Source: Sphingobium sp. AP49 (GTDB lineage Bacteria; Pseudomonadota; Alphaproteobacteria; Sphingomonadales; Sphingomonadaceae). From it: a stretch of DNA of 64,000 nucleotides. The notes under the pieces are model-generated. The model was not told where the DNA came from, did no database searches, and saw nothing but the letters and a program-made list of their open reading frames with translations. The stretch lies in assembly GCF_000281715.2 (NCBI RefSeq), contig NZ_CP124576.1:937501-1001500 (forward strand), written 5' to 3'. Numbering within the stretch: the stretch's first letter is position 1; every line of letters starts with the position of its first letter. Shown here in pieces: positions 8,756 to 17,284 of this stretch. The position numbers and the translations under genes are program-made.

Positions 8756-11464
8756 GTGGATATCAGGGCGGGGATCAGCCGGCGCGACAGCCTGAAAGCC
8801 GGATTGATGGCGAGCGCGACCGCGCTGTTGCCGGGCGCGGCGCAGGCGGCGACGGGTGCGCGCGGTGGCGCCATGCCCGAAACGCCGGTGCGCTGGATCG
8901 ACGATGCCGCCCCGCCACTTTCGCTCGGCCAGACCTTCGGCGTGCCATGGCCGCGCGGCGTGCTGCGCGCGGGCAAGCCGCTGTCGATGCAGGGCGCCGA
9001 TGGCGCGGTTCTGCCGTCGCAGCATTGGACGCTGGCGACCTGGCCCGACGGCTCGATCAAATGGACTGCCCATGCGCTGCCGGCGGGCAGCGGCCAGCCC
9101 GGCGCGCTGAAGGTGGTGCCGGGCAAGCCGGCCGCGCCGCAGGCGCCGGTGCTGGTGCGCGAACTGGCGGATCGGATCGAGATTCAGGTCGGCGCGCTGC
9201 GCTGGAGCATCGGCCGCTCGGGCAATGCGATCATCCAGTCGGCGCAGCAGGGCGGTCGCACCGTGGTAGGCCCGCTGACCCTGGTCGCCAGCGTCGACAG
9301 CGCGCCGGAGGGTGGCACCCGCACGCCCTTCACCGGCCGCATCACCAGCGCTACGGTCGAGCAGAAGGGGCCGGTCCGCGCCGTCGTCAAGCTGACGGGC
9401 GTGCATGAAGGGCATGGGCGGCAGATATTGCCCTTCACCCTGCGCCTCTATGCCCATGCCGGCGGCGACCATCTGCGCATTGTCCACAGCTTCATCTTCG
9501 ATGGCGATCCGGCGAAGGATTTCATCAGCGGCATCGGCCTGACCGCCGCCGTGCCGATGGCCGGCGCCCCGCATGACCGCCATGTCCGCCTCGCCACCGC
9601 CGACGACGGCCTGTTCAGCGAAGCGGTGCGCCCGCTCACCGGCCTGCGCCGCGATCCGGGCAAGAAGGTGCGCGCCGCGCAGATCGCCGGCAAGGCGGTG
9701 CCGATGGACGCGATGGCACCGGGCGTGTCCAAGCTGCTCGATCGCATCCCGACCTGGGGCGATTTCGACCTGACCCAATTGTCGGCCGACGGCTTTGCCA
9801 TCGCCAAGCGCACGCAGGACGGCCATGCCTGGGTCGATTCCGTCGCCGGCAGCCGGTCGCAGGGGCTGGGCTATATCGGCTCGCCCCAGGGCGGCGCGGC
9901 GATCGCCACCCGCTATTTCTGGCAGCGCCACCCGTCCCAGATCAGCATTCGGGACGCCGAAAGCGACACCGCGACGCTGACCGCCTGGCTCTGGTCGCCT
10001 GACGCGAAACCGATGGACATGCGCTCCTATCGCGGCGTCCTGGGGATGGAGGGCTATGACGCCCAGAATGAAGGGCTCGACATCACCTATGAGGATTATG
10101 AGCCGGGCTGGGATGCCGCGACCGGCATCGCCCGCACCAGCGAACTGACCCTCTGGGCCTGCGCCGCCACTCCTTCGGCCGATGCGCTGGCGGCGATGGC
10201 GCAGGCGAACGCCGTGCCGCCGCAACTGATGGTGACGCCCGATCGCATCCATGAAGCCGGCGTGTTCGGCATCTGGAGCCTGCCGGACCGCTCGACGCCC
10301 ATGAAGGCGCGGATCGAGGATCAGAATGCCAATCTGGTCGACTTCTATGTGGGTGAGGTGGATCGCCGCCGCTGGTATGGTTTCTGGAACCATGGCGACA
10401 TCATGCACACCTATGATTTCGACCGGCATGTCTGGCGTTACGACATTGGCGGCTTCGCCTGGGACAATAGCGAATTGTCGCCCGACCTGTGGTTCTGGAC
10501 CAGCGTGCTGCGCACCGGCAATGCCGCCGCCTTCCGCTTTGCCGAGGCGCTGACCCGCCATACCGGCGAAGTCGATGTCTATCATCTCGGCCGGTTCAAG
10601 GGGCTGGGCACCCGCCATGGCGTCCAGCACTGGAGCGACAGCAGCAAGCAGCCGCGCGTCAGCAACGCCATGTATCGCCGCATCTTCTATTATCTGACCG
10701 CCGACGAGCGCGCCGGCGACCTGATGCGCGATCTGGTCACGTCCGACCTGGCGCTGGAGCATGTCGAGATCGGCCGCAAGGTACCGGGCGCCGAGCGCAA
10801 TCCGCTGCCGGCCGGCGTCATCGATTTGAGCTTCGGCACCATGTGGTGTTCGGTCGCATCGGCCTGGCTCACCGAATGGGAGCGGACCGGCGACAGGAAG
10901 TGGCGCGAGCGACTGCTGAACGGCATGGATAGCATCGGACGCCTGAAATATGGCTGGCTCGCGGGCAGCGCGCCCTATGACCTCAAGACCGGGCGCTTCA
11001 TGGGCGCGGGGGACAAGATTTCCATCTCCCACCTCAACGCCGTGTTCGGCGCGCTGGAGGTGAATGCCGAGCTTCTGGAACTGCTCGACGTGCCGCGCTA
11101 TCGCACCGCCTGGCTCGATTATTGCCGCTGGTTCAATGCCTCTCCGCAGGAGTGGAAGGCGAAGTTCGACCAGCCCTTCGGCCGCCGCAACCTCAAGGAA
11201 GGCCATTCGCGCCTGACCGCCTATGTCGCGCGGGAGACCGGCGACAAGCAACTGGCGGTCCGGGCCTGGAAGGAATTCCTCGGCGGCGAAGCAGGCCTCG
11301 GCCTGTCGACCGGCGATCCGCGCGTGGCGCTGAAGGGGCCGGCCTATGTCCGCCCGATCGTCGAATGGCCGGACGTCTCCACCAATGCGGCGGCGCAATG
11401 GGGCCTTGCCGCGATCGAAAATCTGGCGCTCATTCCCGACGCGCTCGCCGACGTTGCCAAGTGA
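8756..11464 (+). CDS. PcRGLX/YetA-like exo-rhamnogalacturonan lyase family protein (PL26-type)
   Basis: A 902-residue exported enzyme. A Tat-type leader (SRRDSLKAGLMASATALLPG) precedes an N-terminal barrel domain with PLSLGQTFGVPWPRG and HWTLATWPDGSIKWTAHA. A central beta-sandwich and a long C-terminal helical toroid (WFWTSVLRTGNAAAFRFAEA, HYxxDS-like QHWSDSSKQPR) follow. This is the layout of the Penicillium exo-rhamnogalacturonan lyase (PL26) and YetA-like proteins, which cleave the rhamnogalacturonan I backbone by beta-elimination. The start is GTG 8756 preceded by AAAGGGAGA. It sits between DUF6250 and the PL22 lyase and overlaps the latter's first possible ATG. Family assignment is good; exact substrate is inferred. 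Confidence 0.82.
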   Translation: MDIRAGISRRDSLKAGLMASATALLPGAAQAATGARGGAMPETPVRWIDDAAPPLSLGQTFGVPWPRGVLRAGKPLSMQGADGAVLPSQHWTLATWPDGSIKWTAHALPAGSGQPGALKVVPGKPAAPQAPVLVRELADRIEIQVGALRWSIGRSGNAIIQSAQQGGRTVVGPLTLVASVDSAPEGGTRTPFTGRITSATVEQKGPVRAVVKLTGVHEGHGRQILPFTLRLYAHAGGDHLRIVHSFIFDGDPAKDFISGIGLTAAVPMAGAPHDRHVRLATADDGLFSEAVRPLTGLRRDPGKKVRAAQIAGKAVPMDAMAPGVSKLLDRIPTWGDFDLTQLSADGFAIAKRTQDGHAWVDSVAGSRSQGLGYIGSPQGGAAIATRYFWQRHPSQISIRDAESDTATLTAWLWSPDAKPMDMRSYRGVLGMEGYDAQNEGLDITYEDYEPGWDAATGIARTSELTLWACAATPSADALAAMAQANAVPPQLMVTPDRIHEAGVFGIWSLPDRSTPMKARIEDQNANLVDFYVGEVDRRRWYGFWNHGDIMHTYDFDRHVWRYDIGGFAWDNSELSPDLWFWTSVLRTGNAAAFRFAEALTRHTGEVDVYHLGRFKGLGTRHGVQHWSDSSKQPRVSNAMYRRIFYYLTADERAGDLMRDLVTSDLALEHVEIGRKVPGAERNPLPAGVIDLSFGTMWCSVASAWLTEWERTGDRKWRERLLNGMDSIGRLKYGWLAGSAPYDLKTGRFMGAGDKISISHLNAVFGALEVNAELLELLDVPRYRTAWLDYCRWFNASPQEWKAKFDQPFGRRNLKEGHSRLTAYVARETGDKQLAVRAWKEFLGGEAGLGLSTGDPRVALKGPAYVRPIVEWPDVSTNAAAQWGLAAIENLALIPDALADVAK

Positions 11465-11478
11465 TGAAGGGCCTTAAG

Positions 11479-12804
11479 ATGAAGACGATGATGATTGGCC
11501 TGATGGCGGCGCTGACGGTGAGTGCGGCGACCCCGGCGCTGGCCAAGCCCGTGGCCGAATGGGTCGACCAGACCACCGGCCACCGCGTGCTGCGGCTGAC
11601 CGACACGCCGGGCAGCGCCAGCCTCTATTTCCACCAGAACAGCTATACGCCGCAGGGCGACAAGATGGTGATCTCCACGCCTGACGGCATTTCGGTGCTG
11701 ACCTTGGCCGACTGGAGCATCAGGCCGCTGGTCAAGGGCAAGGATATCCAGCTGCTCTTCACCGGGCGCAAGACGCGCACCGCTTATTATGCCAGCCACA
11801 GGCGCGACGATGGTGCCGGCGCAACGACCCTTTATGCCGCTGACATCGACAGCGGCAAGGTCCGCAGAATCGCGACCGTCGATCGCGGCTCGATCGGCTC
11901 GATCAATGCGGACGAGACGCTGCTGCTCGGCCAGTGGGCGGCCAGCGACAAGCCGCTCCAGCCCGACGGCACGCAGAAGCGCGCCGCGCCGGAAATCAAG
12001 CAGCAGTTCGGCCAGGCCAATTATGCGGCCAACGGCCCGGACGGAAAGCCGCTCAGCTTTGCCGAGGCGAAGGAAGTGCGCCTCAACGAGCGACTGGAAG
12101 CGCGTATACCGATGGAGATCTTCACCATCGACATCCGCACCGGGGAACGCAAGGTGGTGGTCGCCTCGACCGACTGGCTCAACCATATCCAGTTCTCGCC
12201 GACCGACCCAGGTCTCATCATGTATTGCCATGAAGGCCCCTGGCACAAGGTCGACCGGATCTGGACGATCCGCACCGACGGCAGCGGCCAGCAACTGGTC
12301 CACAAGCGGACCATGAACATGGAAATCGCCGGTCACGAGTTCTTCTCGCCCGACGGCAAGTGGATCTGGTATGATCTGCAGACGCCGCGCGGCGAGATAT
12401 TCTGGCTCGCCGGCTATGAACTGGCGACCGGGCATCGCCAGTGGTTCAAGGTCGACCGCAACCAATGGTCGGTCCATTATAACCAGGCGCCCGACCTTCA
12501 GCATTTCTCCGGCGACGGCGGCGACAGCGAAATGGTCGCCCATGCCCCCGACGGCAAATATCTCTATCTCTTCACGCCTCAGGCCATTCCCGACGTCGCC
12601 GGCATCCATGCCGACAATGCCGCCGACCTGATCGCGCCGGGCACCTTCGGCGTCGAGAAGATCGTCGACATGCGCAAGCATGACTATCGGCTGGAGCCCA
12701 ACATCACCTTCACGCCTGACGGCAAATGGATGATCTTCCGCTCCAACATGGACGGCGCGCCGCAAATCTACGCGGCGGAGATTGCCAAGCAGCCGGCGCA
12801 CTGA
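11479..12804 (+). CDS. ogl: Oligogalacturonate lyase (PL22)
   Basis: A 441-residue beta-propeller lyase that splits short, usually unsaturated, galacturonate oligomers from pectin. A Sec signal peptide (MKTMMIGLMAALTVSAATPALA) is followed by propeller repeats such as EFFSPDGKWIWYD and the metal-site region VHYNQAPDLQHFSGDGGDS. The known enzymes hold Mn2+ through several His residues and one Gln in this part. ATG 11479 has GAAGG eight bases upstream; ATG 11464 overlaps the previous stop and is an alternative. A signal peptide is notable because characterised PL22 enzymes are often cytoplasmic. It is the last gene of the pectin group. Confidence 0.85.
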   Translation: MKTMMIGLMAALTVSAATPALAKPVAEWVDQTTGHRVLRLTDTPGSASLYFHQNSYTPQGDKMVISTPDGISVLTLADWSIRPLVKGKDIQLLFTGRKTRTAYYASHRRDDGAGATTLYAADIDSGKVRRIATVDRGSIGSINADETLLLGQWAASDKPLQPDGTQKRAAPEIKQQFGQANYAANGPDGKPLSFAEAKEVRLNERLEARIPMEIFTIDIRTGERKVVVASTDWLNHIQFSPTDPGLIMYCHEGPWHKVDRIWTIRTDGSGQQLVHKRTMNMEIAGHEFFSPDGKWIWYDLQTPRGEIFWLAGYELATGHRQWFKVDRNQWSVHYNQAPDLQHFSGDGGDSEMVAHAPDGKYLYLFTPQAIPDVAGIHADNAADLIAPGTFGVEKIVDMRKHDYRLEPNITFTPDGKWMIFRSNMDGAPQIYAAEIAKQPAH

Positions 12805-12873
12805 CGACGGGCGATTGCCGGGCGGGGCGGCGCTGGCCTATGGTCGGCGCGCCCCGTGCGAAAGGCGGACGTC

Positions 12874-13425
12874 ATGATGCGTACCCGGCACTGCTCCCTG
12901 CTCCTGTTGCTCGCCCCGGTCGCCGCTGACGCTGTGCCGCCGCCGACCCCGGCCGATCTCGCCGGCTGCGAAGGATCGGCTTTCGTCGTGGACAAGCTCG
13001 TCTGCGCCGACCCGGCGCTCAAGGCGGCCGATGCCCGCGCCCGCGTGCCGGACGCCGATCAGGCCCGATTGCTCGACACTGCATCCGACTATGTCGAGCC
13101 GCAGGACGCCTGGTTCCAGCGTCGCAACCGCTGTGCCTTCGCCGCCGACCAGCCGGCCTGTCTGCGCGACGCCTATGCCGAACGCACGGCCGTGCTGGCG
13201 GCGCTGGCCCATGATCCCGCGCAGGATCGGCCTGGGCTATGCGGCAAGGTGCCGGTGCGGATCGGCCAGGTGGGCAACGCGGCCATCATCCGTGACGACA
13301 GCCGGCTGGTCGCCGTGGCGCTGCCATCGTCCCGCTCGCCCTGGCGTCCATTCGTGACGGTCGAGCTGCGCGGCGGCACGCTACGCTTGCGTCGGCTGGA
13401 TGGCGTCCAGATGGATTGCCGTTAG
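12874..13425 (+). CDS. Small exported LprI-like cysteine protein
   Basis: A protein of about 183 residues with a signal peptide (MMRTRHCSLLLLLAPVAADA). The following pattern GCEGSAFVVDKLVCADPAL, then RNRCAF and QPACLRDAYAERT, resembles the LprI/DUF1311 repeat with conserved cysteines, in a family that includes lysozyme inhibitors. ATG 12874 (or 12877) follows AAAGGCGG. The remaining C-terminal half forms an unassigned beta-rich domain. It converges with the HTH gene, three bases apart. The role is not certain. Confidence 0.65.
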   Translation: MMRTRHCSLLLLLAPVAADAVPPPTPADLAGCEGSAFVVDKLVCADPALKAADARARVPDADQARLLDTASDYVEPQDAWFQRRNRCAFAADQPACLRDAYAERTAVLAALAHDPAQDRPGLCGKVPVRIGQVGNAAIIRDDSRLVAVALPSSRSPWRPFVTVELRGGTLRLRRLDGVQMDCR

Positions 13426-13428
13426 CGA

Positions 13429-13998
13429 TCAATCCTCCTCATCATCGGTATGCACGATATCGGCCCGAGTGACCTGCCCGCCCTGGGTATGGACCACGGC
13501 CAGGCGTTTGCGCCCCTTGTCGCGGAAGCGGCGTTCCCCGCTGTCGAGCGCCGGGTCGGCGATCATGATGAGGGCATCGAACACGCCGCGCGCCTCGCGT
13601 AATTCGGTCAGGATCGCCAGCAGCTCGTGCGAGGTGATGCGCGTGCCGCCCTCGCTGTCGGGCATCTGCGTTTCGATGATCCGGTGCAGCGCCTCGACGA
13701 TCGCCAGTGTGGGGTGCAGCCGCTCGACCGAAACCGGCGGGGTCAGCGGTACCGCGCGTACCTCTGCCAGCGCCAGATAGGGGTCGATCGCGCCCGGGCC
13801 GAAGACCTGTTCGATACTGGCCAGGGTCACCGCGTCGAGATTGCTGGCCTGGTTGCGGGCATTTTTGACCGTCCCGGCGGAACAGCCGATGCGGTCGGCC
13901 AGCTGGCTGTCGGACAGGCCATGCCGTTTCTGGACGCGCCGAACGATCGTTGCGACCGCTTCCCTATAGGCCCCGTTCGATAGCCGCGATCCGGTCAT
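13429..13998 (-). CDS. HTH-domain protein of unknown role
   Basis: A 189-residue protein. Residues about 12-60 (VRRVQKRHGLSDSQLADRIG, CSAGTVKNARNQASNLDA) form an XRE/Cro-like helix-turn-helix of the kind often found in phage-derived or plasmid repressors. The C-terminal half (HELLAILTELREARGVFDAL) is helical, ending in a highly acidic tail DDEED. It has no partner gene close by. It may be a domesticated phage regulator or a local gene regulator; neither is shown. Confidence 0.65.
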   Translation of the reverse strand: MTGSRLSNGAYREAVATIVRRVQKRHGLSDSQLADRIGCSAGTVKNARNQASNLDAVTLASIEQVFGPGAIDPYLALAEVRAVPLTPPVSVERLHPTLAIVEALHRIIETQMPDSEGGTRITSHELLAILTELREARGVFDALIMIADPALDSGERRFRDKGRKRLAVVHTQGGQVTRADIVHTDDEED

Positions 13999-14132
13999 AT
14001 TCGGTATCTCCCGCGCCGTCCTGTCGCCGTTGCGTCAGATTTGGCGGTCTCCGGTGCCGCGCGCAAGAGTTTGTGCGTGGCCGCCGATTTGCGGAAAGAC
14101 CTTGGCCCGGTGCCTTGCCTAGTTCCACGATC

Positions 14133-14804
14133 ATGAATCAGGATCGCCGTCGTTTTCTCCTTTCCGCTTCCGTTCTGGTCGCGGGCGCCGTGGGCACCGC
14201 GCGTGCTTCCGCGCCGGGGCCGATGCGCGCGCTGAAACCGATGCTGCCGGCCCAGTCGATTGCGCCGACCCTGACACCAACGCCGCCCGCGCTGGTCAAG
14301 CCTGCCCTGTTTGCCCAGGCGCGTGCCGCGATGGAGCGCCATCCCCAAATCATCAACCGCCAGCGCATGGCCCTGGTCGATTTCGCCGCCCCCTCGTCGG
14401 ATCCGCGGCTGCACATCGTCAACCTGCTGGACGGCACAGCGACCTCCTATCTGGTCGCGCATGGCAGCGGGTCCGATCCGGATCATAGCGGCTGGCTCGA
14501 ACATTTTTCCAACGCGCCCGGCTCCAATGCCTCCTGCGCCGGGGCCTTCCTGACCGCCGACCCTTATGTCGGCAAGCATGGTGCCTCGCAGCGGCTGATC
14601 GGACTCGATCCGACCAACAGCAATGCGCTCAGCCGGGCGATCGTGCTGCATGGCGCCTGGTATGCCGAACCGGCCGTCGCATCGGTCCGCGGCAAGCTGG
14701 GCCGCAGCCAGGGTTGCTTCGCCGTCGGCGACAGCGTGAAGGCGCAGGTGATGGCGCAACTCGGCCAGGGCAGCCTGATCTACGCGGCCAAGCTGGTCGC
14801 CTGA
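14133..14804 (+). CDS. Exported L,D-transpeptidase-family protein (YkuD_2 type)
   Basis: A 223-residue protein. It begins with a Tat-like leader (QDRRRFLLSASVLVAGAVG) and carries a murein L,D-transpeptidase catalytic domain of the YkuD_2 type. The end reads LHGAWYAEPAVASVRGKLGR and SQGCFAV, with the catalytic Cys in the SxGC motif and the His in VLHGAWY. Such enzymes make 3-3 peptidoglycan cross-links or attach proteins to the wall in the periplasm. ATG 14133 was chosen because the leader starts there; a longer frame upstream has no leader features. Three consecutive hairpins follow it. Confidence 0.82.
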   Translation: MNQDRRRFLLSASVLVAGAVGTARASAPGPMRALKPMLPAQSIAPTLTPTPPALVKPALFAQARAAMERHPQIINRQRMALVDFAAPSSDPRLHIVNLLDGTATSYLVAHGSGSDPDHSGWLEHFSNAPGSNASCAGAFLTADPYVGKHGASQRLIGLDPTNSNALSRAIVLHGAWYAEPAVASVRGKLGRSQGCFAVGDSVKAQVMAQLGQGSLIYAAKLVA

Positions 14805-14818
14805 CATTGCAAGATACG

Positions 14819-14915
14819 CGCGTCGCCCCAATCGACGCGTGGGTCCGCGCCGCCACTTATCCCCTTTCGTGGCGGTGGCATGGCCATCCGGGAGCGGTCC
14901 GAACGCCGCTCCCGG
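14819..14915 (+). other. Three tandem hairpins, last one terminator-like
   Basis: Three consecutive stems lie downstream of the L,D-transpeptidase gene. They are CGCGTCG/CGACGCG at 14819-14825 and 14833-14839; CCGCCAC/GTGGCGG at 14850-14856 and 14869-14875; and CCGGGAGCGG/CCGCTCCCGG at 14888-14897 and 14906-14915. The last is followed by ACATTTCTC and looks like a weak terminator. The set could be a structured 3' UTR or small RNA, but no further evidence is seen. Confidence 0.5.
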
Positions 14916-15043
14916 ACATTTCTCTCCGGGTTTTCTCCCAGCGTGCATCCATATTGATATCTGATGTATTTGTGGCGCGGTGCTGTAGCATTTCGGCGCC
15001 ATAGGGACGGCTGTCAGCGTCCGTATGAACAGGGGAACAAGGC

Positions 15044-15778
15044 ATGAAACGCATCACGACCTTTGTGTCGATGGCCGCATTGTTGGCAGCCGTCCTTCCA
15101 CTTTCGCCTGCCATGGCGGCCCCGCCGGGCGATGTCGGTGACCTGGTCGGCGCGCGCGGCTCCTCGGGCGAAAGCGCGCTCCAGTCGCGCGGCTATCGCA
15201 TCGCCAAGCAGAACGGCCTTACCAACTATTGGTGGAACAGCGCCAAGGACCAGTGCATCCGCGTCGTCACCTATAATGGCCGCTATGATGCGATCGACAG
15301 CGCGTCGGACGGCGATTGCGGCCATGGCGGCGGCGGTGGCACGGCGGCTGCCGCCGTAGCCGGGGTCGCGGCGATCGGCCTGATCGCGGCGCTCGCCAGT
15401 CACAAGAAGAGCCATAATGACAGCTCGGCCCAGCATGACAGCGAATATGAGCGGGGCTATAATGACGGCCTCTATGGCGGCGATTATGACCGCAACGACA
15501 GCGAGGCCTATCATTCGGGCTATTCCGCGGGTGAGGCGGAACGGGACAACCGCCTCGCCTCCAACAGTCATATCGTGCGCGGCGCGCCGGCGGCGGCGCA
15601 GCGGGCCTGCGCGCGGCGGGGCGATGACTATCAGAATGTACCGGCGGGCAGCTCCGTCCCGGTCAGCGTCTATCCGCAAGGCAGCGACCGGTACGAGATC
15701 ATCGTCGCGTCCGGCCATTATCGCGCGCGCTGTACCGTGACCGGCAATGGCAATGTCATTGCGATGGACCCCTATTGA
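15044..15778 (+). CDS. Exported Gly/Asp/Tyr-rich hypothetical protein
   Basis: A 244-residue protein with a Sec signal (MKRITTFVSMAALLAAVLPLSPAMA). A conserved-looking domain (ESALQSRGYRIAKQNGLTN, YWWNSAKDQCIRVVTYNGR) resembles short repeats found in sphingomonad secreted proteins. A single membrane-like segment GTAAAAVAGVAAIGLIAALA follows, and then a hydrophilic Asp/Tyr/His-rich stretch (residues about 130-180). The C-terminal CTVTGNGNVIAMDPY part holds a second cysteine pair. It runs with the next gene, 17 bases apart. Function unknown. Confidence 0.72.
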   Translation: MKRITTFVSMAALLAAVLPLSPAMAAPPGDVGDLVGARGSSGESALQSRGYRIAKQNGLTNYWWNSAKDQCIRVVTYNGRYDAIDSASDGDCGHGGGGGTAAAAVAGVAAIGLIAALASHKKSHNDSSAQHDSEYERGYNDGLYGGDYDRNDSEAYHSGYSAGEAERDNRLASNSHIVRGAPAAAQRACARRGDDYQNVPAGSSVPVSVYPQGSDRYEIIVASGHYRARCTVTGNGNVIAMDPY

Positions 15779-15795
15779 TCGGAAGGAGGCGTTTC

Positions 15796-16473
15796 ATGAG
15801 GAATGCAATGATCGCGGCCGGCGCACTGGCGGCACTGGCCATGCCGGCCATTGCCCAGGCGCCGGTGCGCAGCGAGCGGGTTCAATTTGCCAAGGGGGCA
15901 GCGTCAAAGGTCATCAAGGCATCGCTCAAGGGCTATGACATCGTCGATTATCTGGTCGGCGCGCGCGCCGGCCAGACGATGAATGTGACCTTCAAGACCA
16001 GCAATGCCTCCAGCTATTTCAACCTGATGGCACCCGGCGCAGGGGAGACGGCGATGTTCGTCGGCTCGACCGCCGGCAACAGCTTTTCCGGCCGCCTGCC
16101 CGCCAATGGCGATTATCGCATCCGCGTCTATCTGATGCGCAATGCCGCGCGCCGCAATGAAGTCGCCAATTATACACTGACGGTCGGCATATCGGCCGGC
16201 GCCGCGACGGCGGCACAGGCCATGCCGGCCGGGACTGGCGCACCGATTACCCCCGGCAATATGCCGGCCTATTGCCGGGGGGAGGCATCCAGCCAATATG
16301 GCACCCGCCCGACCTATGTGAAAACCGGCGCCATCGCGAAGGCGCCGGGCGGCGGCTTCACTATCGATGGGACGGTCGACAAGGGCAGCGAAGGGACCAA
16401 GCGCTTCCGTTGCCGCTATGATGCCAAGAGCCGCTTCGTCGATGTGATGGCGCTGACGCCGGACGGCGAATAG
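15796..16473 (+). CDS. Exported hypothetical protein with beta-sandwich-like domain
   Basis: A 225-residue protein with a signal peptide (MRNAMIAAGALAALAMPAIAQA) and a perfect AGGAGG six bases before ATG 15796. The mature N-terminal half (RVQFAKGAASKVIKASLKGY, ARAGQTMNVTFKTSNASSYF) reads like the inhibitor/pre-peptidase beta-sandwich that binds polymeric surfaces. The C-terminal part (EASSQYGTRPTYVKTGAIAK, TKRFRCRYDAKSRFVDVM) looks like a second small domain. It probably works with the preceding secreted protein. No function can be named. Confidence 0.72.
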   Translation: MRNAMIAAGALAALAMPAIAQAPVRSERVQFAKGAASKVIKASLKGYDIVDYLVGARAGQTMNVTFKTSNASSYFNLMAPGAGETAMFVGSTAGNSFSGRLPANGDYRIRVYLMRNAARRNEVANYTLTVGISAGAATAAQAMPAGTGAPITPGNMPAYCRGEASSQYGTRPTYVKTGAIAKAPGGGFTIDGTVDKGSEGTKRFRCRYDAKSRFVDVMALTPDGE

Positions 16474-16477
16474 GGGG

Positions 16478-17152
16478 TCAGTTCCCCAGGATCAGGAAGC
16501 TCGCCAGACTGTTGATCAGCGAGGCGAGCATCCAGGTGCCGAGCGCGGATCGAAAGGCTTTGCCGGTCGATTTCCGGGTGCGGCTGCGCAGCCAGATCGT
16601 TTCGATCCGCAGGTACCAGATGATCGTGATCAGGCTGACGACCAGGGCGGCGACGGTCACCTCCATATGGTTCAGCCGGGCCAGGATCGATGCGATGCCC
16701 AGGACCAGCGCGGCAGGCGCGGCAATATAGCATTGCGCGTAAAAGGGACGGCGCAGCGTGTCGCGGTTGAGCGCCAGTCCCTGCGCCTTCAGCCGCCGCA
16801 CGGCAAACATCAGCGGATAGATGGAAAAAAGGAAGGCGCGCAGCACCAGCAGGTTCAGTTCCGAACTCGTAATCTGTTTGCCAAGGCCCGTCGTCGCCAC
16901 CTCCGGCATCTTCTGGTGCGCCGCCACTTCGATCAGATGGGATATCACGATCGTCAGCATCAGGAAGAGAGGGGGACTGAGCATGTCGGTGAACTGCTGT
17001 TCGGGCGCGTCCCGCAATTCCCTGTCTGAATAGCCCAACATCTGGATCGGATGGCGGATGGTCCGCCACAGCGTGCGCGGATAGAAGACCAGCCAGCTCA
17101 TCGCCTCATAGAGAAATTCCTCAAGCGACTGGAACAGGCGTAGAAAATCCAT
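16478..17152 (-). CDS. Multi-pass membrane protein, Yip1-like
   Basis: A 224-residue protein with about five TM segments (PPLFLMLTIVISHLIEVAA, LVLRAFLFSIYPLMFAVRR, AAPAALVLGIASILARL, VAALVVSLITIIWYL, ALGTWMLASLINSLASFLIL). The N-terminal cytosolic part (SWLVFYPRTLWRTIRHP) precedes the membrane domain. The layout resembles Yip1/permease-like DUF families, but no motif gives a transport or enzyme role. It is convergent with 15796-16473 (four bases between stops). Confidence 0.65.
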   Translation of the reverse strand: MDFLRLFQSLEEFLYEAMSWLVFYPRTLWRTIRHPIQMLGYSDRELRDAPEQQFTDMLSPPLFLMLTIVISHLIEVAAHQKMPEVATTGLGKQITSSELNLLVLRAFLFSIYPLMFAVRRLKAQGLALNRDTLRRPFYAQCYIAAPAALVLGIASILARLNHMEVTVAALVVSLITIIWYLRIETIWLRSRTRKSTGKAFRSALGTWMLASLINSLASFLILGN

Positions 17153-17224
17153 CGGTACCTCGGCGGAATGACGGCGCGATCATCGCGGACGGGCGGGCCG
17201 GGAGCAAGAGTGCCATGACACGCA

Positions 17225-17258
17225 AAGGCCGCTCCCGATCGATGCCGGGAACGGCCTT
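17225..17258 (-). terminator. Hairpin downstream of Pro-Gly-repeat gene
   Basis: Inverted arms AAGGCCGCTCCCG and CGGGAACGGCCTT flank an eight-base loop, with one mismatch. On the minus strand this falls about 27 bases after the stop of the 17285 gene, but only a short T run follows. It is a probable transcript end. Confidence 0.5.
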
Positions 17259-17284
17259 GTTGTTCGTGCCTGGTTCGCCTTGTC

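Noticed and set aside
8654..11398. Long open frame (about 914 codons) on the strand opposite the PcRGLX-like lyase
   Set aside because: High-GC coding DNA often leaves the antisense frame open. No domain, leader or binding site was seen, while the plus-strand protein has clear family matches.
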